Below, piece by piece: positions 8,719-16,865 of a stretch of 64,000 bases of DNA. Below the pieces are notes generated by a model. That model was not told the origin of the DNA. It ran no database searches and was given only the letters and a program-made list of their open reading frames with translations. The DNA is from Gemmatimonas phototrophica. GTDB lineage: Bacteria > Gemmatimonadota > Gemmatimonadetes > Gemmatimonadales > Gemmatimonadaceae. Within the stretch, counting starts at the first letter, position 1. The number at the start of each line of letters is the position of its first letter. The stretch is from the NCBI RefSeq assembly GCF_000695095.2, contig NZ_CP011454.1, forward strand, positions 3,286,001 through 3,350,000, written 5' to 3'. A program made the translations under genes and the position numbers.

Positions 8719-9763
8719 TCAACGACGGCCGTGGCTTCGGGCAGGTACCGTGGTGGGGGAGCGTCGGTATCAACGGCTCCTGATCATCGGTCTGGCGAGC
8801 ATCCTCGTGCTGTCGCTCGTGCCGGTCATCGGCACGCACCTGCTCGGCGCGGCGGAACGACCGCTGTCGGGGAGCGATCACATCGGCGCCCTCTGTCTCA
8901 TTGCGCTGCATGAGCTCCTGTCGCCGGCGCACCATCTGCTGCATGTGCTGGTGGCGGCAGGTTTCGTGTGGGCGATTGGGGAGACCGCGAAGAAGGCACT
9001 CCACACGCGGCGTGTCCTCGCGGGACTCCCGGTACGCCGCCTTGCGCACGCAGAAATCGCGCTCGCCACGCGGAGTGGGCTCGATGCGCATGAGGTGCTG
9101 GTGATCGCCGGACTCCCCATTCCGGCATTCACGGCTGGGCCGTGGCTGCGCCCCCGCGTCTATGTGGCCGAAGCGCTCATGGTGGGCGAGGATTCGCTGT
9201 CCACCGAAGAGGTGGTTGCCGTTCTCGCGCACGAAGCCGCGCACGTTCGCCGACGCGATCCGATGCGTTTCCTTGCGCTCCGCCTGATGGCTCGTGCGCT
9301 TTTCTGGGTCCCTGCCCTTCGCGCTATCGCGGAGGACATCGCCGATGAAGCGGAGATCATCGCGGACGACGCGGCGAGCGCGGTGACGGGCCCACTCACG
9401 GTGGCGAGCGCCCTAGTGAAACTCGGGGGGTGGAAGGTGCCGGAGTCGTCCCTCACGGTCGTCGCATTCCTCCGCCGTGACCTGCTCGACCGGCGTGTGC
9501 GGCGGCTCGTGGGCGAGGAATACCGCCCTCAGGGACGGCTGAGCGGGGCATCGGTGGTCGTGGCGGCCCTGGCGCTCACCGTGAGTACATTGTCCGGCGT
9601 GGTCGATGTGCACGATCTGCCCAACGCGCCGGGACATCCATCATCGCATCAGCATTGCGAGCACGATGGCATGTTCGCCGCGGGGCATTTGTTCTGTCGG
9701 TGGGGAGTGGCGGGGCCACTTGTCCCCGACGGTGTTGCCGATTGTCCACACGCACGCAGCTGA
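8711..9763 (+). CDS. BlaR1-type M56 membrane metalloprotease with a His/Cys-rich periplasmic tail
   Basis: About 350 aa if started at GTG 8711 (8-bp overlap with the repressor gene); GTG 8750 is also possible. TM segments at about 23-45, 58-90 and 280-298 surround a zinc protease domain with HEAAH (174-178) and a downstream Glu in DEAEIIADD (213). Classical BlaR1 ends in a large penicillin-binding sensor; here that is replaced by a 50-residue tail rich in His and Cys (H301, H309, H313, H315, C316, H318, H326, C329, C345, H347). This looks like a metal sensor. Inferred role: sense periplasmic copper and cleave the BlaI-type repressor. Confidence 0.88.
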   Translation: MVDQRRPWLRAGTVVGERRYQRLLIIGLASILVLSLVPVIGTHLLGAAERPLSGSDHIGALCLIALHELLSPAHHLLHVLVAAGFVWAIGETAKKALHTRRVLAGLPVRRLAHAEIALATRSGLDAHEVLVIAGLPIPAFTAGPWLRPRVYVAEALMVGEDSLSTEEVVAVLAHEAAHVRRRDPMRFLALRLMARALFWVPALRAIAEDIADEAEIIADDAASAVTGPLTVASALVKLGGWKVPESSLTVVAFLRRDLLDRRVRRLVGEEYRPQGRLSGASVVVAALALTVSTLSGVVDVHDLPNAPGHPSSHQHCEHDGMFAAGHLFCRWGVAGPLVPDGVADCPHARS

Positions 9764-9766
9764 CGC

Positions 9767-9781
9767 TTTACTGGGCATAAA
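9767..9781. promoter_or_regulatory. Copper-type operator copy 2 (TTTAC-N5-ATAAA)
   Basis: Reads TTTAC TGGGC ATAAA, one mismatch from the shared palindrome. It sits 3 bp after the protease stop codon and 56 bp before copC, so copC and the following NTF2-like gene probably have their own regulated promoter. Confidence 0.6.
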
Positions 9782-9836
9782 ACTAGGGATAGGTTCAGGG
9801 AGTCGTCGTCACTTCCTTCCTGCCAATTTCCACGCC

Positions 9837-10211
9837 ATGTCCCTCCGTCGCGCATTCACGCGGTCACTGTTGCTTGTCGCCGCCCTCCCTGTCCTGGCGA
9901 CAGCAACCGTCCTTCCGCACGCGAAATTGAAAAGTTCACTGCCCGCTGCTGGCAGCACGGTGAGCGCCCCCAAAGAACTTCGTCTCACGTTCTCGGAAAA
10001 GGTCGAGCTCAAAATTGCCAAGGTGACGTTGCTCCGCGGCACAGAAGAGATGGCCGCCTTGGGTGACGTGTCGGCCGACGCGCAGACCCCAGAGACGGTG
10101 CTGGTCCCGGTAACCAAGCCGTTAGTCGCGGGATCGTACACGGTGAAGTACCGTGTGGCCGGTCCAGACGGTCACCCGATGGGCGGCTCGTTTGTGTTCA
10201 GCGTGAAATAA
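9837..10211 (+). CDS. copC: CopC-family periplasmic copper-binding protein
   Basis: 124 aa from ATG 9837, followed by a signal peptide (SLLLVAALPVLATATVLPHA). The mature part is a CopC/YobA beta barrel: HAKLKSSLPAAGSTVSAPKELRLTFSEKVE at the start and GPDGHPMGGSFVFSV at the end. The N-terminal His28 and the Asp111/His113 pair of the DGHP motif are the Cu(II) ligands of the family; no Met-rich Cu(I) site is seen, so it is the Cu(II)-only type. The frame opens further upstream inside the protease gene, but only this ATG gives a signal peptide. One base separates it from the next gene. Confidence 0.92.
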   Translation: MSLRRAFTRSLLLVAALPVLATATVLPHAKLKSSLPAAGSTVSAPKELRLTFSEKVELKIAKVTLLRGTEEMAALGDVSADAQTPETVLVPVTKPLVAGSYTVKYRVAGPDGHPMGGSFVFSVK

Positions 10212-10212
10212 G

Positions 10213-10722
10213 ATGACGATGCGCCTTGCAACGCTCATGTTGGGAGCTGTGGCCTTCGGTTCGATGACGGTGTCATCCAGCGCTTCTGCACAATCGGCCA
10301 ATCGTTCCATTCAGCAGGCCACCGCTGTTATTCGTGCGGTGTTTGCAGCGGCCGAACGCGCCGACCTGGCCGCGCTCGATACGTTGTACGCCGGTGACAG
10401 CCTCACGGTGTTTGAGAGTGCCGGTATCAATCGGGGGTGGAAGGACTACCGCGACCATCATCTCGGGCCTGAACTGAAAGAGATGACCGGTTTCAAGTAC
10501 CGTCCCATCGACATCACCACGCGAGTGGAGGGAAACCTCGCCTGGGCCACGGTGAGTTATGCGCTGCAGGCCAAAGAAGGCACCCGGACCATCGATAACT
10601 TTGGACGCGGAACCTACGTGCTGGAACGAGCGGGCAGCGGCGACAAGGCGCGGTGGGTTGTGCGGCATTCGCACACGGCCTCTCGTGCCCGGCGGCCCAA
10701 TGACCCGCCCATGCCGCAGTAG
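10213..10722 (+). CDS. Exported NTF2/SnoaL-like (DUF4440-type) protein
   Basis: 169 aa with a signal peptide (LMLGAVAFGSMTVSSSASAQ). The mature part is a cone-shaped NTF2-like fold: an N-terminal helix (IQQATAVIRAVFAAAERADLAALDTLYAGDSL), the SAGINRGWKDYRDHHLGPELKEM segment and terminal strands (LAWATVSYALQAKEG, RWVVRHSHTASR). The conserved HH in DHHL recurs in the paralogue at 13058-13540. Its job in copper handling is unknown; it follows copC by one base, and its partner is divergent from the copper ATPase, so a role in the copper response is inferred from context only. Confidence 0.75.
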   Translation: MTMRLATLMLGAVAFGSMTVSSSASAQSANRSIQQATAVIRAVFAAAERADLAALDTLYAGDSLTVFESAGINRGWKDYRDHHLGPELKEMTGFKYRPIDITTRVEGNLAWATVSYALQAKEGTRTIDNFGRGTYVLERAGSGDKARWVVRHSHTASRARRPNDPPMPQ

Positions 10723-10765
10723 CGTAGGGGGCGAGGTTGGCGGAATGCATACCCTCCGTCGCGTA

Positions 10766-12850
10766 CTACAGCCGCACGCGACGGAGCAGTTGCGCGTTGA
10801 GCGCCACAATAATGGTGCTGAACGACATGAGCACCGCACCAATCGCTGGTGTGAGCACGATGCCCCATGGCGCGAGGACGCCGGCGGCTAGCGGAATGGC
10901 CACGATATTGTAGCCGGCCGCCCACCAGAGGTTCTGCACCATTTTCCGATAGGTCGCGCGCGACAGGCTGACGATGCGCGGCACATCGCGGGGATCGCTG
11001 CGCACGAGCACTACGTCACCCGCCTCAACGGCGACATCGGTCCCTGCGCCAATGGCGATGCCCACGTCGGCCGAAACGAGCGCCGGTGCATCATTCACTC
11101 CGTCTCCCACCATCGCCACGCGCTTCCCCTGCTTCTGCAGCCGTTCGATGTTTGCTGCTTTCTGCTCGGGAAGGACCTGAGCCAGCACCGTGTCAATGCC
11201 GAGCTCACGCGCAACCGCGTCGGCAACGGTCTGTGCATCGCCGGTCATCATGACGACCTCGATACCGGCCGCGTGCAATTGCTTCACCGCCTCGGCAGAT
11301 TCCGGTCGCACCGCATCGGCCACGGCGAACGCCGCGATAGTGCGTCCCGACTCCACTAGATAGATGACGCCTTGTCCGGCGGCCATCACGGTCTCCGTAT
11401 ACGTCTGCAACTCTGCAGTCGGCGAAATCCCGAGGCTGGCCAGTAGATTGGGCCCGCCCCCCTCGAGCTGTCGGCCGTTGACCACCGCGCGCACGCCGCG
11501 ACCTGGTATGGACTCAAAATTCGTGGCCGCGGGCACTTCGAGTTTGCGCTCAGCGGCGCTCGTGACAATGGCACGTGCCACCGGGTGTTCGGCATCGCGT
11601 TCCACGGCCGCAGCAAGGCGCAGCGCCTCGTCCTCGCCAAGGCCCACCGCCGTTTTCATTGAGACCACGCGATGCTGACCGAGTGTCAACGTACCGGTCT
11701 TGTCGAACACCACGGTCGTGAGGTTCCGCGCCTCCTCCAATCCACGACGATCTCGTACCAGTAGCCCGCTCTGCGCGCCAAGCGTGGTCGAGATGGCGAG
11801 GACCAGCGGCACCGCCAGTCCAAGCGCGTGCGGGCAGCTGATCACCAGCACGGTTACCAGTCGCTCGACCGCTGTAGCCATCGTTGCACCGCTCGCCAAC
11901 CATGCCACGAACGTCACGGCGCCTGCGCCAATGGCAATCCACGTCAGCCAGAACGCCGCGCGGTCGGCAAGCATCTGCGCGCCCGAACGCGACGCTTGTG
12001 CTTGGGCAACCAGCCGCATGATCCCCGCAAGTGCGGTGTGGTCACCCGTCCCTGTGACCTCCACCCGCAGCGATCCCGCCCCATTTATCGCACCAGCAAT
12101 GACCGTGGCGCCCTCCGCCTTCTCGACCGGCGCAGACTCTCCGGTGATTAGCGCTTCGTTCACCGCGCTCCTGCCAGCCCTCACAACTCCATCTGCCGGC
12201 ACATTGGCGCCCGGGCGCACCAGCACGATGTCGCCATCGTGAAGCGCGGCCACCGGCACCTCCTCCAGCCGCTCATCGGTGCCCGCTCCGTGCACGCGCG
12301 TCGCTGAAGATGGAAGCAGTTTTGCCAGTTCGCCGAGTGCGCCCTGCGCCTGCGAGACCGAGCGCATTTCGAGCCAGTGTCCCAGCAGCATGATGGTCAC
12401 CAGACTCGCCAGCTCTTCCCACAGCGGCATGGCGGGGAAGCCGAGCACGACGGCCGCGCTGAACGCGAAGGCCACGCTGATAGCGAGCGCGATCAGCGTC
12501 ATCATCGCTGGGACGCGGTCCGCGATCTCTTGCCGTGCTCCTCGCAAGAAGGGCCAGCCGCCGTACGCGAAGACGGCCGTGCCAAATATCGCCGGGATCC
12601 ATCTGGCGCCGGGAAAAACCGGCGCGGTATAACCCAGCGCGTTCTGGAGCATGTGCCCCCAGACCAGTGTCGGCAGCGTCAGCGCCAGCGAGAGCCAGAA
12701 CTTGTTCTTGAACATGTCGACCGAGTGGCCGGCATGCTTGTCATGCGCGCCGTGGTCGGTGCCAGCCATACCGCCTGCGGCATGCGACGAGTGCGACACC
12801 GTCTGCGTGTCTGCCGACTGATGGTGATGAGCCGTGTGAGCATCCGTCAT
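10766..12850 (-). CDS. CopB-type copper-translocating P1B ATPase (CPH motif)
   Basis: 694 aa from ATG 12850; the frame runs open further upstream but only this start gives the typical His-rich cytosolic N-terminus ([25 protein letters not shown]) followed by TM1 at about 51. Motifs: TGES (236-239), CPH in [12 protein letters not shown] (339-341), phosphorylation site DKTGT (D383), AEHPVARAI and [13 protein letters not shown] instead of CPC defines the P1B-3 (CopB) group, which exports copper to the periplasm. No CxxC HMA domain is present, as usual for CopB. Divergent from the gene at 13058, with two copper-type operators in the shared intergenic region. Confidence 0.94.
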   Translation of the reverse strand: MTDAHTAHHHQSADTQTVSHSSHAAGGMAGTDHGAHDKHAGHSVDMFKNKFWLSLALTLPTLVWGHMLQNALGYTAPVFPGARWIPAIFGTAVFAYGGWPFLRGARQEIADRVPAMMTLIALAISVAFAFSAAVVLGFPAMPLWEELASLVTIMLLGHWLEMRSVSQAQGALGELAKLLPSSATRVHGAGTDERLEEVPVAALHDGDIVLVRPGANVPADGVVRAGRSAVNEALITGESAPVEKAEGATVIAGAINGAGSLRVEVTGTGDHTALAGIMRLVAQAQASRSGAQMLADRAAFWLTWIAIGAGAVTFVAWLASGATMATAVERLVTVLVISCPHALGLAVPLVLAISTTLGAQSGLLVRDRRGLEEARNLTTVVFDKTGTLTLGQHRVVSMKTAVGLGEDEALRLAAAVERDAEHPVARAIVTSAAERKLEVPAATNFESIPGRGVRAVVNGRQLEGGGPNLLASLGISPTAELQTYTETVMAAGQGVIYLVESGRTIAAFAVADAVRPESAEAVKQLHAAGIEVVMMTGDAQTVADAVARELGIDTVLAQVLPEQKAANIERLQKQGKRVAMVGDGVNDAPALVSADVGIAIGAGTDVAVEAGDVVLVRSDPRDVPRIVSLSRATYRKMVQNLWWAAGYNIVAIPLAAGVLAPWGIVLTPAIGAVLMSFSTIIVALNAQLLRRVRL

Positions 12851-12910
12851 TCTGTGCTTCAACCCGTTATGAGGGACACATTGTGTGCGGCCGTTCTCTT
12901 TCAAGCTAGT

Positions 12911-12931
12911 GGCTTTACGCTGAGTAAAGCC
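12911..12931. promoter_or_regulatory. Copper-type operator copy 3 (perfect palindrome)
   Basis: Perfect 8-bp arms GGCTTTAC and GTAAAGCC around a 5-bp centre (GCTGA), the best copy of the TTTAC-N5-GTAAA motif. It lies 61 bp upstream of the CopB ATPase start. Confidence 0.7.
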
Positions 12932-12998
12932 GGGCCCGCCAGCCCGTACGGGCACCTGCTCCCACTCCGCGCTGCCGATAGCCCAGTTGCCATGCCGC

Positions 12999-13013
12999 TT
13001 TACGGACCGTAAA
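12999..13013. promoter_or_regulatory. Copper-type operator copy 4 (perfect core)
   Basis: TTTAC GGACC GTAAA, 45 bp before the NTF2-like gene at 13058 and 68 bp from copy 3. Two sites in one divergent intergenic region suggest separate control of both directions. Confidence 0.7.
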
Positions 13014-13057
13014 GTCCACGGCGTGACGCGTCTCTCATATTCTTCTGCCCGCCAACC

Positions 13058-13540
13058 ATGCCCTTCCGCCTGACTCGCCCATCCTGCCTGATTGCACTGG
13101 CGCTCTGCTTCGGCGGACTCGCGCCGCGCGTTCGCGCTCAGGCCACGCCAGCTTCGCCGAGTGACTCCGCGGCCGCGGCCGCGACGGTCGAACGATTTCA
13201 CCAGGCGCTGTCGGCACACGACTCCGTGACCGCCGTGTCGTTGCTGGCATACGACGCGCTCATTTTGGAGAGCGGCGTGATTGAATCGCGGGCGGATTAT
13301 GTGGGCCACCATCTGGCCGCCGATATGAAAGCCGGTCAGGGGGCGAAGCGCACCAAGACGGTGCTGCGCGTTACCGTGATTGGCGAGGTCGCCTACGTGG
13401 TCACGAAAACGGCGACGCCGGCCACCAATGCGGACGGCTCGAATGGCTCAGACATGGCCGAACTCATGCTGCTGTCGAAGTCGGGAACAGGGTGGACCAT
13501 CCGCGCCGTGCACTGGTCCTCGCGGCGGCGCCGAGCATGA
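13058..13540 (+). CDS. Exported NTF2/SnoaL-like protein, paralogue of 10213-10722
   Basis: 160 aa with a signal peptide (CLIALALCFGGLAPRVRAQ). Core helix VERFHQALSAHDSVTAVSLLAYDALILESG, the motif ESRADYVGHHLAADMK matching the GWKDYRDHHLGPELK segment of the paralogue, then strands ending in GWTIRAVHWSSRRRRA. Divergent from the CopB ATPase and preceded by a perfect copper-type operator. Function unknown; exported NTF2-like folds bind small hydrophobic ligands in other contexts, but no ligand can be read from the sequence. Confidence 0.75.
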   Translation: MPFRLTRPSCLIALALCFGGLAPRVRAQATPASPSDSAAAAATVERFHQALSAHDSVTAVSLLAYDALILESGVIESRADYVGHHLAADMKAGQGAKRTKTVLRVTVIGEVAYVVTKTATPATNADGSNGSDMAELMLLSKSGTGWTIRAVHWSSRRRRA

Positions 13541-13648
13541 GATATCAGCAGGCTGTTGGAGACCGACGCAGCTGTCTGTAACGCGTGCGACGCTGCGTGG
13601 TTGCCGGAGCCTCGTTGCTGGCATCTTTGGCCGGGCGCGCAGCACGGC

Positions 13649-13918
13649 TCACAACGCCAGGGGTTCAGGCAGGTCCACCGAAACAGAGGTAGCCATGACG
13701 AGGGGGTACCAGACCGGTGCGCCCGGTGATTGGTCCACGCGAAATCCAAGCGCAGGCAGCGGCTGTACGAACTCGTCATAAGCGTTTCTGCTGCGGTACT
13801 CACCGACGACGTCTACGTCGTCGATGGGACGCAGACGATGTAGTCCACGGTCGGTGATGAAGAACGGCACCATCAGTCCGCCGACAAAGACGAACTCATT
13901 CACGGCACCGTCTCGCAA
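13649..13918 (-). pseudogene. Remnant of a nucleotidyltransferase-like (AbiEii-related) protein
   Basis: The 89-residue frame contains NEFVFVGGLMVPFFITD, RPIDDVDVVGEYRSRNAYDEF and LPALGFRVDQSPGAPV, which match in order the start of a family of hypothetical nucleotidyltransferase-fold proteins (usual pattern GG...RPTxDVDVIVE...LRxxGFxxDxxxGAPxCRW). The match stops at GAPV; the remaining 18 residues are unrelated and the expected C-terminal half is absent. The first codon is a TTG. Best read as a truncated gene at the left edge of the accessory region. Confidence 0.45.
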
Positions 13919-14364
13919 GGCGGCCGTACGTCGAACCTGCTGCGCGTTGTGCGCCTACCAGTGCGAAGAGCTCGTACTGTGGCGGATTCGTCGTCGCGGT
14001 GTGCACGGCTCTCGCATATAGTGGCTCGAGCGTTTCATCGCGAGCGCGCCCCTCTGCTGACGGCCAGACATAGGCGCCGGCCCCAGTGAAATTGACGGCC
14101 AGCGATGGCGCGGCGGCATGTGCCGATGGAACACCACGCACCTCGGCCCGTGGCGTCGGCGCAAACACGTACGGGACACCACAGCGGGCGTGAACGGCAG
14201 AATAGGCTCCGCGTCCAGTGTTCTTGAACTATGGACATGGACAGTGTCGTAGAAGCCGTCAGGTATTCCAGCGTGGTGGCATGTCAAACAGAGCGTCCAT
14301 CCGACCCGGAAGAAGCATCGCAGCCGAACCAGGAGTCGCCTTACCCCACTCCACAACGCACCAG
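13919..14364. other. Non-coding stretch, probably decayed DNA
   Basis: Several overlapping frames are open here but all have unlikely composition (strings of Arg, Pro and Cys), and none looks like a protein. Together with the truncated gene to the left this looks like decayed accessory DNA outside the tRNA-derived repeat array. Confidence 0.4.
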
Positions 14365-14446
14365 CGCCGCCATCACTCGTAAGTGACGGCGGCGCTTGTA
14401 ATTGCCCCTCCTGGGGTCGAACCAGGAACCTTCTGATCCAGAGTCG
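14365..14446 (-). repeat. tRNA-Gln-derived direct repeat, copy 1 (left end of array)
   Basis: 82 bp nearly identical to 18746-18836: a terminator hairpin (CGCCGCCATCACT ... AGTGACGGCGGCG), then, on the minus strand, the 3' part of tRNA-Gln from the anticodon stem to the discriminator base. The 5' half of the tRNA is absent, so it is not a functional tRNA. It has the structure of an attachment-site remnant and marks the left end of the first module. Confidence 0.8.
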
Positions 14447-14711
14447 CTCATGTGTCGCGGCGTCAGCGACGCGTTGCGGATTTCGCGTTCGGAACGGCGT
14501 AGTGACGCACGCGAAGTGTGGAAGACCACAAACAACCGACGTTTTCGACGATGGATAAACCAAGGGACTACGCTCGCCGTCCGAGTTCGCAGGGGCAGAT
14601 CGGCTCGTGATGTTTCCGAGCGATTTCACACCCACATGCCAACTGCTGACCACCAGATTTTCAGTGCCAACGGAGTGGCGGTGTCGGCCTCCATATCGCG
14701 ACAGTCACCCA

Positions 14712-15242
14712 TCACCGTCCGCGCTGGCGCCGAGCCCTTCCCGTGGGAGGGGAAACAAACGCCAGCGCCGAGTGCGTTGCGAGGATCGCGGAAACCTGCT
14801 GCAGATCAGCACCGAGCGCCGTGACGCGTTCGGCGCCGAGGGCGTCTGCAATCATTGCCTCGATGCGCGCGAGGACGGCGCGTCCGTGTGCGACGGCTTC
14901 ATATCCGGCCGACGTCAAGCTGACGAGAGTGGCGCGCCCGTCCGACGGGTCGGGTGAGTATGCGACCCAACCGCGAGCCTCGCATCCGCTCAAGGCTTGC
15001 CCAACTGCCTGCTTGGAGACATCGGCTTGGCGCGCGAGGTCGGTAACCCGTGCCGGCCCAGCTTCGAGCCATGGCAAGAGGCGCATGAGGGCCGGGCGAG
15101 CGATGGCCTCCCCCAGCTCGAGATTCACAACCGCTTGGGCGAGCTCGTCCCACTGGCGAGCAGCGGTAAGTAGCGCGAGGGCGAAGTTGGGCTGCTTCAG
15201 AGGTGTTTGCGGCATTCCTGAAGGGTACTGCTTCCGAGACAT
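14712..15242 (-). CDS. MarR-family transcriptional regulator
   Basis: 176 aa from ATG 15242 (MSRKQYPSGMPQ); ATG 15215 is an alternative and the open frame upstream to 15332 overlaps the divergent gene. The winged helix is clear: GPARVTDLARQADVSKQAVGQALSGCEARGWVAYSPDPSDGRATLVSLTSAGYEAV, with dimerisation helices on both sides. MarR proteins usually repress a divergent enzyme or pump gene and respond to small phenolic or lipophilic ligands. Here it is divergent from a dehalogenase-like hydrolase, with two palindromes in the 47-bp gap. Both genes lie in module 1 of the tRNA-derived array. Confidence 0.85.
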   Translation of the reverse strand: MSRKQYPSGMPQTPLKQPNFALALLTAARQWDELAQAVVNLELGEAIARPALMRLLPWLEAGPARVTDLARQADVSKQAVGQALSGCEARGWVAYSPDPSDGRATLVSLTSAGYEAVAHGRAVLARIEAMIADALGAERVTALGADLQQVSAILATHSALAFVSPPTGRARRQRGR

Positions 15243-15243
15243 T

Positions 15244-15280
15244 AGACAACCCCATTGTCTTTTTAGTAAATGCCATTTAC
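15244..15280. promoter_or_regulatory. Two palindromes between marR-like and hydrolase genes
   Basis: AGACAA-N5-TTGTCT (15244-15260) and GTAAAT-N3-ATTTAC (15266-15280) lie side by side in the divergent intergenic region. MarR regulators bind such 16-20-bp palindromes over their own promoters. The first abuts the ATG of the regulator gene; the second is 9 bp before the hydrolase start. Confidence 0.55.
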
Positions 15281-15289
15281 CAATTGACC

Positions 15290-16165
15290 ATGATGACAAC
15301 TCCCGATTGGCTCGACCGCGAGCAGTGGCCATACCACCCGCGCGAGTACACCGACCCCGATGGTCGAATGCACTACGTCGACGAGGGGGATGGTCCCCTG
15401 ATCATCCTTGTTCACGGCACACCCACCTGGAGCCTGGAATGGCGCCACGTCATTCACGCGCTCCGACCCCAGTTCCGTCTGCTGGCGGTCGACCATCTTG
15501 GATTTGGTTTGTCAGAGCGTCCCAAAGGCGTGGCCTACACCCCCGAGGCGCACGCCGAACGTTTTCGCCGGTGGCACGAGACGGTGGTCGGCACGTTGCC
15601 TTACGCCATGATCGTACACGATTTTGGCGGACCCATCACGCTGCCGTCCGTGCTCGCCGATCCGCAGTCCTGCCGCCGACTCATCGTGACCAACAGTTGG
15701 GGCTGGGACATGGCGCGCGATCCGGCCTTGCGTAGGCAAATCAACTTGGTTCAGGGGATGCTGGGCCGCTGGCTCTATCGGTACGCGAATGCGTCACAGC
15801 GCCTGCTGATGCCAAAGGCCTACGGCAACCGCGCGGCCCTCACCCCGTCAATCCATGCGCAGTACCTCGCACCATTCCGAGATCCGGAGGCACGAGAACG
15901 GGTGCTGTACGCTTTGGCGCGATCCCTGAAGTTAAGCGCCGCGTTCTTCGACGATCTCTACGCCAAGCGACAGCGCCTAGCCACCGTACCGACGCACGTC
16001 GTGTGGGGAATGAAGGACGGAACGTTACCGCCGTCCATTCTGGACGGCTGGCGAGTCGCGCTGCCACATGCCGTAGTGCACCCGTTCGAGGAATCCGGCC
16101 ACTGGCCGCAAGAAGAGAAACCTGAACGGTTCACCGCGTTGGTTCGCTCGATATTGACAATGTGA
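15290..16165 (+). CDS. Haloalkane-dehalogenase-like alpha/beta hydrolase
   Basis: 291 aa from ATG 15290 (MMTTPDWLDREQWPY); ATG 15293 is equally possible. The alpha/beta-hydrolase motifs are LIILVHGTPTWSLEWR (oxyanion loop), AMIVHDFGGPITL with Asp at the nucleophile position, HVVWGMKDGTL, and FEESGHWPQEEKPE with the catalytic His. Asp in HD(W/F)GG is typical of dehalogenases and epoxide hydrolases rather than Ser esterases; HGxPTWS also fits the haloalkane dehalogenase group, though the residue after the nucleophile is Phe where those enzymes have the halide-binding Trp. Substrate unknown. Likely controlled by the divergent MarR-type regulator. Confidence 0.82.
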   Translation: MMTTPDWLDREQWPYHPREYTDPDGRMHYVDEGDGPLIILVHGTPTWSLEWRHVIHALRPQFRLLAVDHLGFGLSERPKGVAYTPEAHAERFRRWHETVVGTLPYAMIVHDFGGPITLPSVLADPQSCRRLIVTNSWGWDMARDPALRRQINLVQGMLGRWLYRYANASQRLLMPKAYGNRAALTPSIHAQYLAPFRDPEARERVLYALARSLKLSAAFFDDLYAKRQRLATVPTHVVWGMKDGTLPPSILDGWRVALPHAVVHPFEESGHWPQEEKPERFTALVRSILTM

Positions 16166-16210
16166 CCCGCGTTTCCCTCGGATTTGCCCATTAACCGCCG
16201 TAACCACAAA

Positions 16211-16292
16211 CGCCGCCATCACTCGTAAGTGACGGCGGCGCTTGCAATTGCCCCTCCTGGGGTCGAACCAGGAAGCTTCTCCTTTAGAGTCG
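16211..16292 (-). repeat. tRNA-Gln-derived direct repeat, copy 2
   Basis: Same unit as copy 1: terminator hairpin plus tRNA-Gln 3' portion. The T arm and acceptor strand are identical to the real tRNA, but the anticodon arm has drifted (AAGCTTCTCCTTTAGAGTC instead of AACCTTCTGATCCAGAGTC). It separates the hydrolase module from the DUF3396-like module. Confidence 0.8.
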
Positions 16293-16865
16293 ATCTGCGA
16301 AGCGTCGAGCAGGCGCGAACTTGCCTTTTTGCCAAGCGATTTAACTGTTCGACCAAGCTCGAGTGCGTATCTGCCAACTCGTGCGCTCTTCGGCATCAGT
16401 AGTCTGGCTTGAGTTGTCCGCGTTCCGAGTACCGATCAGCGTAAGAAAACCTGGGGTCAAGCTACGGTGGTGATGTACTCCGTAGCGGAAGCGGTGTCCC
16501 TCCACGTAGGGGGCGAGCTGAAGGAGAGCAACTGGATGCCGCGCGCGATCATAATCGAGACCTGCCGCTAATCGGCGTTAGCCTGTGCGCAGAACGAAGG
16601 CCGCTGCCAGCGCGACGGCCAACATGCCTCTGCCTACTCGGTCTACGGCCCACTTCCGGGCCACCGTGGCGACGACCGCCATCGACTCCCGCCCCGCATA
16701 GAGTGAGTCCGGCTGGACCAGGACCCGGGGGGCAGACCACATAGAGACAATCAATCTGAGAGAGTACACTATTCTCACTGAGCGACCAGTCCGAACTTAC
16801 GCTGTGCCTTCCAGCTAATAAGCACCGTCTACGCATCATAGGCTGAAAGCCGGGAACCGTATCCA
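16293..16865. other. Mostly non-coding part of module 2
   Basis: About 570 bp without a convincing gene. The first 65 bp (with GCCAAG at 16331-16336 and GACCAAG at 16351-16357) resemble the corresponding sequence next to copy 3, so they may be the element-specific arm of an attachment site. A 66-codon minus-strand frame at 16578-16778 ends in a hydrophobic stretch but has no recognisable start signal or family. Confidence 0.4.

Noticed and set aside
12851-13312. Extended N-terminus of the CopB ATPase (the frame is open to 13312)
   Set aside because: The extra 154 residues have no ATPase-like sequence, run through the two operators and overlap the divergent gene.
14365-14446. Repeat copies 1-3 as additional tRNA genes
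   Set aside because: They lack the D arm, the 5' acceptor strand and, in copy 2, a proper anticodon arm.
13955-14653. Long open frame on the minus strand (232 codons)
   Set aside because: Crosses repeat copy 1, composition is Arg/Pro/Ser/Cys-rich with no domain; its middle segment is the translated tRNA repeat.
16578-16778. 66-codon minus-strand frame ending in a hydrophobic stretch
   Set aside because: No start signal, no family match and no conserved neighbour; cannot be told from a chance frame.
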